DNA of 64,000 bases from Nocardioides sp. IC4_145 (GCF_011250565.1 NZ_JAANMS010000007.1:1-64000); one strand, 5' to 3'; numbered from the stretch's first letter, positions 24,814 to 33,646 are shown. Made by a program: numbers and translations. The notes: generated by a model from the sequence alone, not told the origin.

Positions 24814-24885
24814 CGTCCGGGGGCAGGCCCCACCTGAATCAGCGAACCGGGCCGAGACGCACGCCCGCCGCCGTCCAGGCCCCGC

Positions 24886-26346
24886 TCACTCGTCCAGGTG
24901 CTCGATCTCACGGAAGCCGGTCTTCTTCGCGCGGACGCCGCGGTTGGTCATCCAGGTCACGGCCCACAGGACGACGCCGATGGCGAGGAGCACGGCGGCG
25001 ATGGAGTACTGCACGTAGTCGTCCTCGTTGCGCGCCCACGGCCCGATGAGGAACGCCGAGGTCAGCGTCCCGGCCCACGGGACCCAGCCCGGCGCGCGGA
25101 AGACCGGCTCGGTGGAGCGGTCGCGACGCAGGACGAGGCAGCAGATGTTGACGACGGTGAACACGCACAGCAGCAGGAGCGCGGTGGTGCCGGCGAGGGC
25201 GACCACCACGTCGCTCTCCGAGCGGAGCCGGACGTAGGTGATGAGGCCCAGCGCCATCACGGTGGTGAAGAGGATCGCCGCCCAGGGCGAGCGGCGCCCC
25301 GGCAGGACGGCGGCCAGCGAGCGCGGCAGCACGTCCTGCTTGGCCATGCCGTAGACCAGCCGGCTCGCCATCAGCATGTTGATCAGGGCGGTGTTGGCGA
25401 CCGCGAAGACCGTGAGGAACGGGTAGATCGTGTCGATCGGGATGCCGGGCGCGCCGACGCGCACGACGTCGAGCAGGATGCCGGCGTCCGGGTTGACCGG
25501 GTCGGCGATGTCGCCGGGCGGGATCACCACGACCACCGAGATCGCCACCAGCATGTAGACCAGCGCGCAGATGCCGAGCCCGGTGAGCATGATCCGCGGG
25601 AACGTCCTGCCGGGGTCCTTGGTCTCCTCGACCATGTTGACCGAGTCCTCGAAGCCGACCATGGCGAAGAAGGCGACGGTGGTCGCGATCGTGATCGACA
25701 CGAAGACGTTCTTGTCGCCGGCGGTCTCGAAGACGACGATCCGGCCGAGGTCGCCGTCGGTCGCCATCGCCCAGAACCCGATCGCGATGATGATCCCGAG
25801 CGCGACGACGACCACCATCGTGAGCACGACGTTGAACTTCACGCTCTCGCCGACGCCCCGCAGGTTGATGCCCGCCAGGACCAGCATGAACGCCAGGGCG
25901 GCGAGCAGGGTCGCGGTCGTCCCGGTGGGCACTCCCCCGAACACGTCGTCCAGGCCCGTGAGCAGGTTGGACGCCACGAGGCTCGAGGACGTCGACGCGC
26001 TGGTGATGCCCGAGCAGACCACCGCGAAGGCGACGAGGAACGTCACGAAGTGCAGGCCGAACGCCTTGTGCACGAACAGCGCGGCCCCGGCGGCCTGCGG
26101 GTGCTTGGTGACCAGCTCCAGGTAGGACAGCGCGGTCAGCGCCGCCACCGCGAACGCCACCAGGAACGGCAGCCAGGCGACGCCCCCGACCTCGGACGCG
26201 ACGTCACCGGTGATCGCGAAGATCCCCGCACCGATGATGTCGCCGATGATGAAGAACAGCAGCAGCTTGGGCCCGATGACCCGTTTGAGCTCCGACTCGG
26301 AGCCGGTGCCGGAGGAGGGCGCCTCGGAGGCGCCGGTGGCGGTCAT
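24886..26346 (-). CDS. APC family amino acid permease
   Basis: A 486-residue transporter with about twelve membrane helices. The first helix holds the APC signature FFIIGDIIGAGIFAITG. GFEDSVNMVEETKDPGRTFP lies after helix 6, a characteristic loop of the amino acid-polyamine-organocation family. The C-terminus is short and charged. The ATG at 26346 leaves about 28 polar residues before helix 1. Substrate specificity cannot be assigned, and neither neighbour helps. Confidence 0.93.
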   Translation of the reverse strand: MTATGASEAPSSGTGSESELKRVIGPKLLLFFIIGDIIGAGIFAITGDVASEVGGVAWLPFLVAFAVAALTALSYLELVTKHPQAAGAALFVHKAFGLHFVTFLVAFAVVCSGITSASTSSSLVASNLLTGLDDVFGGVPTGTTATLLAALAFMLVLAGINLRGVGESVKFNVVLTMVVVVALGIIIAIGFWAMATDGDLGRIVVFETAGDKNVFVSITIATTVAFFAMVGFEDSVNMVEETKDPGRTFPRIMLTGLGICALVYMLVAISVVVVIPPGDIADPVNPDAGILLDVVRVGAPGIPIDTIYPFLTVFAVANTALINMLMASRLVYGMAKQDVLPRSLAAVLPGRRSPWAAILFTTVMALGLITYVRLRSESDVVVALAGTTALLLLCVFTVVNICCLVLRRDRSTEPVFRAPGWVPWAGTLTSAFLIGPWARNEDDYVQYSIAAVLLAIGVVLWAVTWMTNRGVRAKKTGFREIEHLDE

Positions 26347-26420
26347 GAGGACACGGTTGCCCCCACCCGATCGGAGGAAACCTCGCGGCCCCCACCGGAC
26401 CGGACCGTCGGGCAGCCGGG

Positions 26421-26999
26421 TCAGGCGGCGGCGGTGTCGGCGGGGTCGATGACGCCGAGGCGCTCGAGGAGGACGAGGAAGGCGACGGCGAAGTCGTTCT
26501 CGGCGGTCTCGGCGCGGACCGCGTCCCAGTCGACCTGCTCCCGGACGGCCCGGGCGACGGGCAGGGACTTGCCGAAGTCGCAGGCGTGCTCCTCCATCGC
26601 GTTGAGCTTCTGCCCCATGAGCACCGTCGCGGAGAGCACCGGCATCTGCACGGACTCGACCTCGATCTGGTCGATCTCGGCGAGCACGGACCGCTCCACG
26701 GGGATGCCGTTGGTGCGGAAGAGGATGTCGACCATCGCGCCGTCGACGAAGACCTTGAACAGCCAGTCCTCCGGCGGCTGCACGACGTCGAGCCCCTCCT
26801 CGGCGAGCAGCTCGGACGCGCGGCCGGCGTCCTCCTCGGCGACGACGAAGTCGACGTCGTGCTCCGGCTCGGGGCCGCCGCGGGCCCACAGCGCGTAGCC
26901 GCCGGCCAGTGCGAACGGCACGTCACCCTGCTTGAGGGTCACCGCCACCCGCTTCAGCGCCTCACGCAGGGGGTGCAGGTCGGGGATGCCGTGGCTCAC
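26421..26999 (-). CDS. Nucleotidyltransferase-fold protein (AbiEii/DUF6036-like)
   Basis: A 192-residue protein with a minimal nucleotidyltransferase fold. The GG motif is in FALAGGYALWARGG, followed by the acidic triad candidates in PEHDVDFVV (D-x-D) and later in GAMVDILF. Single-gene members of this group are common chromosomal proteins; toxins such as AbiEii use the same fold but come with an antitoxin. No antitoxin is present here, so a toxin role is not supported. It is divergent from the EEP hydrolase gene. Confidence 0.85.
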   Translation of the reverse strand: MSHGIPDLHPLREALKRVAVTLKQGDVPFALAGGYALWARGGPEPEHDVDFVVAEEDAGRASELLAEEGLDVVQPPEDWLFKVFVDGAMVDILFRTNGIPVERSVLAEIDQIEVESVQMPVLSATVLMGQKLNAMEEHACDFGKSLPVARAVREQVDWDAVRAETAENDFAVAFLVLLERLGVIDPADTAAA

Positions 27000-27044
27000 G
27001 CGGTGCGGTGTACCCGCCGCGCGGCACGGGTACACGGCCGACCG

Positions 27045-27806
27045 ATGCGCCTGGTCACCTTCAACATCCTTAACGGCCGCCACCCCGCCGACGACCACGT
27101 CGACGTGGACGCCTTCGCCGCAGCGGTCCGCTCGCTCGACGCCGACGTGCTGGCGCTCCAGGAGGTCGACCGCAACCAGGCCCGCTCGGGGCACGCGGAC
27201 CTCACGGCCGTCGCGGCCGAGGCGATGGGGGCCGCGGACAGCCGGTTCGTCGCCGCGCTGAGCGGCAGCCCCGGGGCGACCTGGGTGGCGGCGACCGGCG
27301 AGGAGCAGCCCGACGCCGCGGCGTACGGGATCGCCCTGCTCAGCCGGCGACCCGTGCGGGCCTGGCAGATCATCCGGCTGCCCGCGCTGCGCACCCGCGT
27401 CCCGATGAAGTTCAAGGACAGCCGGCTCCCGACGCTGGTGCAGGACGAGCCGCGGGTCGCCGTGGCCGCCGACGTCGAGTGCGGCGACGCGACGCTGACC
27501 GTCGCCAACACCCACCTGTCGTTCGTGCCGTGGTGGAACGGCCGCCAGCTGCGCTCCCTGGTCGCCTCGCTGGACGTCTCGCAGCGACCGCTGGTCGTCA
27601 CCGGCGACCTCAACATGGACGCCGAGCGGGCAGCGCGTACGACGCGCATGCGCGGCCTCGCGCGGCACGCGACGTTCCCGTCGCACGCGCCGGTCGAGCA
27701 GCTCGACCACGTGCTGGCCGACGGGCCGGTCACCGCGACGGCGACCGAGGCGCGGGAGATGCCGCTCTCGGACCACCGGGCCCTGGTCGTCGACCTGCAG
27801 GTGTGA
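27045..27806 (+). CDS. Endonuclease/exonuclease/phosphatase family hydrolase
   Basis: A 253-residue EEP-fold hydrolase. Metal and catalytic motifs are FNILNGR (N), LALQEVDRNQ (E), VANTHLSF (H), VTGDLNMD (D, N) and the terminal LSDHRALVVDL (D-H). This fold includes DNases, phosphodiesterases and sphingomyelinases. There is no signal peptide, so a cytoplasmic substrate is likely. It is separated by only ten bases from the convergent phosphofructokinase gene. Confidence 0.9.
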   Translation: MRLVTFNILNGRHPADDHVDVDAFAAAVRSLDADVLALQEVDRNQARSGHADLTAVAAEAMGAADSRFVAALSGSPGATWVAATGEEQPDAAAYGIALLSRRPVRAWQIIRLPALRTRVPMKFKDSRLPTLVQDEPRVAVAADVECGDATLTVANTHLSFVPWWNGRQLRSLVASLDVSQRPLVVTGDLNMDAERAARTTRMRGLARHATFPSHAPVEQLDHVLADGPVTATATEAREMPLSDHRALVVDLQV

Positions 27807-27816
27807 CGGCGCCGAG

Positions 27817-28845
27817 TCAGCCGAAGAAGACCTGCGCCTCGGCGTACTCCTCCGGGCTGACGACCTTCAGCTCGCCGGTGCCCTCGGCCAGCGGCACGCG
27901 GACGATCCTGGTGCCGCGCAGCGCCATCATCGTGCCGAAGTCGCCGTCGGCGACCGCGTCGATCGCCTGGAGGCCGAACCTGGTGGCCAGCCAGCGGTCG
28001 AACGCGGTCGGCGTGCCGCCGCGCTGGACGTGGCCGAGGACGACCGCGCGGGCCTCCTTGCCGGTGCGCGCCTCGATCTCGGAGGCGAGCCGGTCGCCGA
28101 TGCCACCGAGGCGGACGTGGCCGAAGGCGTCCTTCTCCCCCGACACCAGCGTCATGTCGCCTCCCTCGACGGGGACGGCGCCCTCGGAGACGACGACGAT
28201 CGGGGCGTACTCGCTCTGGAAGCGGGTCTCGACGTGGGCGCAGACCTTCTCGATGTCGAAGGGCTGCTCAGGGATGAGCACGGCGCTGGCGCCGCCGGCG
28301 ATGCCGGCGTGGAGGGCGATCCAGCCGGCGTGGCGGCCCATCACCTCGACGACGAGCACGCGGTGGTGCGACTCGGCGGTGGTGTGGAGCCGGTCGATGG
28401 CCTCGGTGGCGATGTTGACGGCCGTGTCGAAGCCGAAGGTGAAGTCGGTGCCGGAGAGGTCGTTGTCGATGGTCTTCGGCACGCCGACGACCTGCACGTC
28501 GAGCTCGGCGAGCTTGGTCGCCACGCCCAAGGTGTCCTCGCCGCCGATCGCGACGAGCGCGTCGACGCCGTGCGCGGCGAGGTTGTCCTTGATCCGCTCC
28601 ACGCCGCCCTCGATGGCGAACGGGTTGGTGCGCGAGGAGCCGAGGATCGTGCCGCCGCGCGGGAGGATGCCGCGGCACTGCTCGATGCCGAGCTCCATCG
28701 TCAGGCCCTCGAGCGGGCCCTTCCAGCCGTCGCGGAAGCCGACCAGCTCGAAGCCGTGGTCGCGCACTCCCTTGCGGACGACGGCGCGGATGACCGCGTT
28801 CAGACCGGGGCAGTCGCCCCCACCGGTGAGCACTCCGACGCGCAC
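27817..28845 (-). CDS. pfkA: Phosphofructokinase, probably pyrophosphate-dependent
   Basis: A 342-residue PfkA-family enzyme. The substrate loop is PKTIDNDLSGTD with catalytic D127 and D129. The phosphoryl-donor positions are D104 (GGEDT) and K124 (VPKTID). In the family, Gly at both positions marks ATP use, while Asp104 plus Lys124 marks pyrophosphate use, as in the Amycolatopsis methanolica enzyme. I therefore predict PPi:fructose-6-phosphate 1-phosphotransferase, a reversible glycolytic step. GGAGGT precedes the GTG by a few bases. A palindrome follows its predicted transcript start. Confidence 0.92.
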   Translation of the reverse strand: MRVGVLTGGGDCPGLNAVIRAVVRKGVRDHGFELVGFRDGWKGPLEGLTMELGIEQCRGILPRGGTILGSSRTNPFAIEGGVERIKDNLAAHGVDALVAIGGEDTLGVATKLAELDVQVVGVPKTIDNDLSGTDFTFGFDTAVNIATEAIDRLHTTAESHHRVLVVEVMGRHAGWIALHAGIAGGASAVLIPEQPFDIEKVCAHVETRFQSEYAPIVVVSEGAVPVEGGDMTLVSGEKDAFGHVRLGGIGDRLASEIEARTGKEARAVVLGHVQRGGTPTAFDRWLATRFGLQAIDAVADGDFGTMMALRGTRIVRVPLAEGTGELKVVSPEEYAEAQVFFG

Positions 28846-28872
28846 GGGACCTCCAGGGATCGGGACCTTCGT

Positions 28873-28900
28873 TGGAACGTTCCAGACGCTGCCGACCCTA
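28873..28900 (-). promoter_or_regulatory. Promoter and candidate operator of the phosphofructokinase gene
   Basis: On the minus strand TAGGGT (28900-28895) fits a -10 box, predicting a start near 28888. The perfect 12-base palindrome TGGAACGTTCCA (28873-28884) begins about four bases downstream. A repressor bound there would stop initiation. The cognate regulator is unknown. Confidence 0.5.
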
Positions 28901-28912
28901 GTGGTCCGCCGG

Positions 28913-30151
28913 TCAGGCCGGTAGCGGGTCGGCGGACCGGTTCGTGACCCGGTCGGCCGCGGCCGGCAGGACCCGGCCGAGCCGGGCGGCGAGCGCGGCG
29001 GCCACGAGCGAGACCGCGGCCAGCACCAGCCACAGCGGCGAGGAGCCCCGGTCGAGCAGCCAGGCGAAGGTGACCGGCGCGACGGTGCTGGCGAGGTTCC
29101 AGGCGAGCTGGATGAGCGAGAGGTACCGCCCGCGCAGGTGCTCCGGCGCCGCTTCCGCGCTCAGCGCGCCGAGCACCGGACCGCCGAGCAGCTCGCCGGC
29201 GGTGTAGACCACCGTGCCGACCAGCACCACGACCACGCCGAGCACCACGCCCGTCCGGCCGGCCCCGAGCAGCACCACGAACGAGCCGGCGAAGACGACG
29301 TTGGCCAGCACCAGCACCCGCCAGCGGCGGGCCCCGGTCATCGCGCGGACCACCAGGCCCTGGCCGAGCCCGACCATCACCGTGTTGAGCGTGAACACCG
29401 CGCCGGTCACCCAGCCCGGGAGGTCCAGGACGGTCGTGGCGTAGACGGGGATGGCGACGTTGAGCACCATCATCGCGACGCAGTAGCCGAGCTGGACGGT
29501 CCACAGCAGCCAGTACGGCCGGTCGCGCAGCACGGTCGACCACGAGCCGGCCAGCGCGCGGTGACGGGTCCGCGCCGGGGCCGGGACCGCCAGCAGGAGC
29601 ACCAGCGCGACGACGTACGACGCGGCGTTGGCGACCACGACCGCGGCGTACGCCTCCTGCGTGCCGACGGTGATCGCCGCGCCCGAGACCAGCCCGCCGA
29701 CCGCGAAGCCGACGTTGCGCAGCGCGCCCAGGAAGCCGAACCACGTCTCCCGCTCCCCCGGCCTCGAGATCGCCGCCACGATGTTGCCGTAGGAGCCCCA
29801 GAAGGCGGTCCGGCCGATCGTGACCACCACCGTCCAGAAGGTGAGGCCGGCGAAGGAGTCGGTGACGAGGTACGCCGCGAACCCGAGCGCCTGGAGCGCG
29901 TTGCCGGCGAGCAGCACGTGCTTGGCGCCGATCCGGTCGACCACCCCGCCGAGCAGCGGGCCGGCCGGCAGCGCCAGCAGCGACGCGAGCGAGAGGACCC
30001 CGCCCACCTGCACGAGCGAGAGGTCGGTCGTCATCAGGAAGTAGAGGATCGAGACCGGCATGAACACGCCGCTGCCGACCGCGTCGATGCCGATCGCGGT
30101 GACGAACCTGCGGTGCGGTCCGATCGAGGGGAATCCGAGACGCTCGAGCAC
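28913..30151 (-). CDS. MFS transporter
   Basis: A 412-residue major facilitator with twelve hydrophobic helices. The loop after helix 2 reads LGGVVDRIGAKHVLLAG, the usual MFS signature, and EHLRGRYLSLIQLAW lies in the second half. It resembles drug or metabolite efflux carriers. The GTG at 30151 is the first start in the frame that makes sense for the N-terminal helix; no good ribosome site is visible. It is divergent from the DUF1028 gene with 66 bases between. Confidence 0.88.
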   Translation of the reverse strand: MLERLGFPSIGPHRRFVTAIGIDAVGSGVFMPVSILYFLMTTDLSLVQVGGVLSLASLLALPAGPLLGGVVDRIGAKHVLLAGNALQALGFAAYLVTDSFAGLTFWTVVVTIGRTAFWGSYGNIVAAISRPGERETWFGFLGALRNVGFAVGGLVSGAAITVGTQEAYAAVVVANAASYVVALVLLLAVPAPARTRHRALAGSWSTVLRDRPYWLLWTVQLGYCVAMMVLNVAIPVYATTVLDLPGWVTGAVFTLNTVMVGLGQGLVVRAMTGARRWRVLVLANVVFAGSFVVLLGAGRTGVVLGVVVVLVGTVVYTAGELLGGPVLGALSAEAAPEHLRGRYLSLIQLAWNLASTVAPVTFAWLLDRGSSPLWLVLAAVSLVAAALAARLGRVLPAAADRVTNRSADPLPA

Positions 30152-30205
30152 CGGAGGATCCTGCCCCGGCGCCCGGCCTCGGCCTCGTCCGGGGGTGCTG
30201 CTCGC

Positions 30206-30211
30206 TAGGGT
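30206..30211 (+). promoter_or_regulatory. Leaderless -10 box TAGGGT
   Basis: TAGGGT ends seven bases before the ATG at 30218. Confidence 0.6.
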
Positions 30212-30217
30212 CCGCCC

Positions 30218-31036
30218 ATGACCTTCTCGATCGTGGCCCGCTCCGCCGACGGAGAGTCCTGGGGCGTCGCCGTCGCCTCGAAGTTCCTCGCTGTCGGGGC
30301 GGTCGTCCCAGCTGCTGTCGCCGAGGTCGGCGCGATCGCGACCCAGGCCGACGCCAACGTGGCGTACAAGGGCATCGCGCTCTCCCACCTCGACGAGGGC
30401 GCCACCGCGCAGGTCGCGCTGGACCGGATGCTCGAGGAGGACGACGGCCGTGCGGACCGCCAGGTCGGCATCGTCGACGTCGACGGCAACGCCGCGACCC
30501 ACACCGGCGAGGACTGCCTGGACTGGGCCGGAGGGGCGACCGGGGACGGGTACGCCGTGCAGGGCAACGTCCTGACCGGGCCCGAGGTGGTCGAGGCGAT
30601 GCAGCGCGCCTTCGAGTCCTCCGACCCGGCCGCTCCCCTGGCGCGGCGGCTGCTCGCGGCGCTGGCGGCCGGCGACGAGGCGGGCGGCGACAAGCGCGGC
30701 CGGCAGTCGGCGGCGCTCCTGGTGGTCAGCGAGGGGGCGGGGTACGCCGGCGGCGACGACATCGCCGTGGACCTCCGCGTCGACGACCACGCCGCGCCGG
30801 TGGTCGAGCTCGAGCGGCTGCTCGACCTCAACGACCTCTACCTCACCGCCTCGACCGAGGAGGAGAAGGTGCCGGTCGACGACGAGCTGCGCCGCGAGCT
30901 CGAGACCTGGGCGACCGAGCGCGGGCACCGCGACTTCGCCGCCTGGGTCGGCACCGAGAACTACGAGATGCGCGTCGACCCCGAGCTGGGGTGGATCGAC
31001 CGGAAGGTGCTGGCAATCGTGCGAGGCACGTCGTGA
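30218..31036 (+). CDS. DUF1028 family protein (Ntn-hydrolase-like)
   Basis: A 272-residue protein of the DUF1028 family. It begins MTFSIVARSADGESWGVAVA and has ATQADANVAYKG and GDGYAVQGNVLTGPEVVEAM, the conserved core. The family has an Ntn-hydrolase-like fold and unknown substrate. The last 60 residues form an added domain that could bind peptidoglycan in some relatives. Its stop overlaps the GTG of glycerol kinase (GTGA), so the two form an operon. Confidence 0.9.
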   Translation: MTFSIVARSADGESWGVAVASKFLAVGAVVPAAVAEVGAIATQADANVAYKGIALSHLDEGATAQVALDRMLEEDDGRADRQVGIVDVDGNAATHTGEDCLDWAGGATGDGYAVQGNVLTGPEVVEAMQRAFESSDPAAPLARRLLAALAAGDEAGGDKRGRQSAALLVVSEGAGYAGGDDIAVDLRVDDHAAPVVELERLLDLNDLYLTASTEEEKVPVDDELRRELETWATERGHRDFAAWVGTENYEMRVDPELGWIDRKVLAIVRGTS

Positions 31037-32508
31037 GCATCCTCGCGATCGACGCCGGCACCACCGGGGTCACCGCGGTCGTCGTCACGCCGGACGGGCG
31101 GATCGCGGCGAAGGGCTACCAGGAGTTCGCCCAGCACTTCCCCCAGCCGGGGTGGGTGGAGCACTCGCCGGAGGAGATCTGGCAGGCGACCATCGAGGCG
31201 TGCCGCGAGGTGCTCGGCCAGGTCGACCGCTCCGCGCTGAAGGGCGTCGGGATCACCAACCAGCGCGAGACCGTGCTGCTGTGGGACCGCGAGACCCTCG
31301 GCTCGCCGCGCCGCGCGATCGTCTGGCAGGACCGCCGCACCGCCGACATCTGCACCCGGCTGCGCGACGAGGGCCACGAGGAGCGGGTCGCGGAGCTGAC
31401 CGGCCTGCGGCTCGACCCGTACTTCTCCGGCACCAAGCTCGCCTGGATCGCCGAGCACGAGCCGCACACCTGGGCGCTGGTCGAGGAGGGGCGGTACGCC
31501 GTCGGGACGGTCGACTCCTACCTCGTCGCCCGGATGACGCGCGGCCTCCACCACGTCACCGACGTCTCCAACGCCTGCCGCACGCTGCTGATGGACCTCT
31601 CCACCGGCGACTGGAGCGACGAGCTGTGCTCGCTCTTCGGGGTCCCCCGCGACGCGCTCCCCGAGCTCGTGCCGAACTGGGGCGAGCTCGCCGTCACCGA
31701 CCCGCGCGTCTTCCTCGACCTCTCGCTGCCCATCGCCGGCATCGCCGGCGACCAGCAATCGGCGCTCTTCGGCCAGACCTGCTTCGACGTCGGCGACTCC
31801 AAGTGCACCTACGGCACCGGCTCGTTCGTCCTCACCAACTGCGGCACCGAGCTGCCGCGCTCCGAGGCGGGCCTGCTGTCGACGGCCGCCTGGCGCTCCC
31901 CCGACGGCGAGCTCACCTACGCGCTGGAGGGCTCGATCTTCGTCACCGGCGCCGCCGTGCAGTGGCTGCGCGACGGGCTGCAGGTCGTCGGGTCGGCCGC
32001 CGAGACCGCCGCGATCGCCTCGACCGTCCCGTCGGCCGACGGCGTGGTGTTCGTCCCCGCGCTCACCGGCCTCGGCGCCCCGCACTGGGACCCCCACGCC
32101 CGCGGGCTGATCATCGGCGTCACCCGCGGCACGACCCGCGCCCACCTGGTGCGGGCCACCCTGGAGGCGATCGCCTTCGAGGTCCGCGACGTGCTCGAGA
32201 CCATGCCGGCCTCGCTCTCCTCGCTGCGGGTCGACGGCGGCGCTTCCGCCAACGACCTGCTCTGCCAGGTCCAGGCCGACCAGGTCGGCGTCCCCGTCGA
32301 ACGCCCGGAGCTGGTCGAGACGACCGCCCTCGGCGCGGCCTTCCTCGCCGGGCTCGGCACCGGCGTGTGGTCCTCCACCGACGAGCTGCGCGAGACCTGG
32401 GCCCTCGACCGCTCCTTCACCCCCGGCCGCGACCGCACGGCGTACGACGCCTCCCACGCGCGGTGGCGCGAGGCCGTCGAGCGGTCGAAGGGCTGGGCGC
32501 TGGTCTGA
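31033..32508 (+). CDS. glpK: Glycerol kinase (FGGY family)
   Basis: A 491-residue FGGY kinase. The phosphate-binding start is LAIDAGTTGVTAVVV; glycerol-site motifs are GITNQRETVLLWDR and VGTVDSYLVARM, the catalytic-aspartate segment is IAGIAGDQQSALFGQ, and the ATP site includes YGTGSFVL and RVDGGASANDLL. Length is typical of GlpK. Some positions differ from the most common GlpK pattern, for example DVSNACRTLL instead of DVTNASRTML, so another polyol is possible though less likely. No glpF or glpD is adjacent. Confidence 0.9.
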   Translation: MSILAIDAGTTGVTAVVVTPDGRIAAKGYQEFAQHFPQPGWVEHSPEEIWQATIEACREVLGQVDRSALKGVGITNQRETVLLWDRETLGSPRRAIVWQDRRTADICTRLRDEGHEERVAELTGLRLDPYFSGTKLAWIAEHEPHTWALVEEGRYAVGTVDSYLVARMTRGLHHVTDVSNACRTLLMDLSTGDWSDELCSLFGVPRDALPELVPNWGELAVTDPRVFLDLSLPIAGIAGDQQSALFGQTCFDVGDSKCTYGTGSFVLTNCGTELPRSEAGLLSTAAWRSPDGELTYALEGSIFVTGAAVQWLRDGLQVVGSAAETAAIASTVPSADGVVFVPALTGLGAPHWDPHARGLIIGVTRGTTRAHLVRATLEAIAFEVRDVLETMPASLSSLRVDGGASANDLLCQVQADQVGVPVERPELVETTALGAAFLAGLGTGVWSSTDELRETWALDRSFTPGRDRTAYDASHARWREAVERSKGWALV

Positions 32509-32523
32509 GTCCTCGACTCGGCT

Positions 32524-32640
32524 TGTCCACAGGTCGGCGCCCGTCGTCGGCCTAGTCCGTGACGTTCGGCAGGCCACCCGGGCCGATCCACCTGCCGAAC
32601 GTCACGGACTACCCCGCCAGGGACGTCGGGCTGTGGAGAA
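32524..32640 (+). repeat. Palindromic element, family A, copy 2
   Basis: TAGTCCGTGACGTTCGGCAGG (21 bases, 32553-32573) is followed after 17 bases by its exact inverted copy at 32591-32611. Flanking words TTGTCCACAG (32524-32533) and CTGTGGAGAA (32631-32640) form an outer inverted pair with one mismatch, so the full unit may be about 117 bases. The inner arms and the CTGTGGAGAA word recur at copy 1 (14317-14407). It lies in the convergent gap after glycerol kinase. Confidence 0.88.
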
Positions 32641-32661
32641 CGGCCACCTCCGCCGGGCGGC

Positions 32662-33573
32662 CTACCCCGACAGCTTGTCGAGGGCGGCCCGGGCGGCGTC
32701 GCGGGCGCGGGTGAGGTCGGCGACGGAGGACTGCGCCTCCTCGCGGGCGTCCTCGGCCTCGGCGAGCTCCTCGTCGAGGGCGTCGTGCTCCTCCTCGAGC
32801 GCGGCGATCCGGGCGCGGAGCTCCTCGATCTCCGCCTGGAGCTGCAGGCCGCGGGCCTCGAGCCGGGCGACCTCCTCGCCGGCCGCGTCGAGCTCGCCCT
32901 GGGCGTCCTCGAGCTCGGACTCGGCCGCGGAGAGCTTCTCCTCGGCGGCGCGGCGCACCTTCGCGTCGGCCTCCGGGTCCGGGACGACCTCGAGCTTCGG
33001 CCGCTTCGGAGGCGGGGCCACGGACTCCCGCGGAGCGGCGGAGAAGCCGAGCGCCTCGGGCAGGGCCACCGCCGCGCCTGCGTCGACGTCGTCCACCCCG
33101 GTCGCCTCGATCGACGCGACGAGCAGCCCGCTGCGGACCGCCTTCGCGCAGCCCTCGTCGACCATCGCCGCGGTGAGCGTCGCCTCGACCTGGTCGGCGA
33201 CCGCGTCGGTGACCCGCAGTCCGCGCTCCTTCGCGACCGCGCGGGCCTGGCTGGTGACCGCCGCGGTGAGCTGGCGGCGCTGCTTGGTGAGCGCCCGCAG
33301 CTCCTCGCCCGACATCGAGGCCTGCGCCTCGCGGAGCGCCGCGCCCACGGCGAGCACCTGCTCGACCTGCTCGGTCTCGTGGCGCACCAGCAGGTTGACC
33401 ACCCAGGCGGCCGTCGACGGCTTCCGCAGCCCCTTGACCGGCTTGACCAGCTCGGCGAGGTCCGTGCCCTTGAGCTCCTTCGCCCGGGCGTCGCGGGCAG
33501 GGGTGAAGTCAGCGAGGTCCAGCGCGTAGAGCTCGTCGGCGATCGAGAGCAGCTCCCCCGTCGCGTCGGCCAT
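32662..33573 (-). CDS. Conserved hypothetical coiled-coil protein
   Basis: A 303-residue protein I cannot place in a named family. The N-terminal 180 residues are helical and include LYALDLADFTPARDARAKEL and GLRKPSTAAWVVNLLVRH. After a Pro-rich linker a heptad-patterned, Glu/Ala-rich coiled coil runs from about residue 205 to the end (KVRRAAEEKLSAAESELEDA and similar). There is no signal peptide or membrane helix. The N-terminal region resembles proteins seen in other actinobacteria. Cytoplasmic scaffolding or nucleoid association are guesses only. Confidence 0.85.
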   Translation of the reverse strand: MADATGELLSIADELYALDLADFTPARDARAKELKGTDLAELVKPVKGLRKPSTAAWVVNLLVRHETEQVEQVLAVGAALREAQASMSGEELRALTKQRRQLTAAVTSQARAVAKERGLRVTDAVADQVEATLTAAMVDEGCAKAVRSGLLVASIEATGVDDVDAGAAVALPEALGFSAAPRESVAPPPKRPKLEVVPDPEADAKVRRAAEEKLSAAESELEDAQGELDAAGEEVARLEARGLQLQAEIEELRARIAALEEEHDALDEELAEAEDAREEAQSSVADLTRARDAARAALDKLSG

Positions 33574-33594
33574 GACCGGAACCTACCCACCCGG

Positions 33595-33645
33595 CCGCGC
33601 CGACCGCCGCGCCGACCGCCGCGCCGACCGCCGCGCCGACCGCCG
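33595..33645 (+). repeat. 12-bp tandem repeat, four copies
   Basis: CCGCGCCGACCG repeats four times without change from 33595 to 33642, with a partial fifth copy. It fills most of the gap between the coiled-coil gene and the TetR stop codon. It encodes nothing supported, and its perfect identity suggests recent expansion or length variation. Confidence 0.9.
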
Positions 33646-33646
33646 G

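Noticed and set aside
26421-26999. The nucleotidyltransferase as an AbiE-type toxin
   Set aside because: No adjacent antitoxin gene is present; the gene stands alone and is divergent from a hydrolase.
14317-32611. Family A palindromes as ends of an insertion sequence
   Set aside because: The inverted arms are only 17 or so bases apart and no transposase lies between or beside them, so they are self-contained hairpins rather than element ends.
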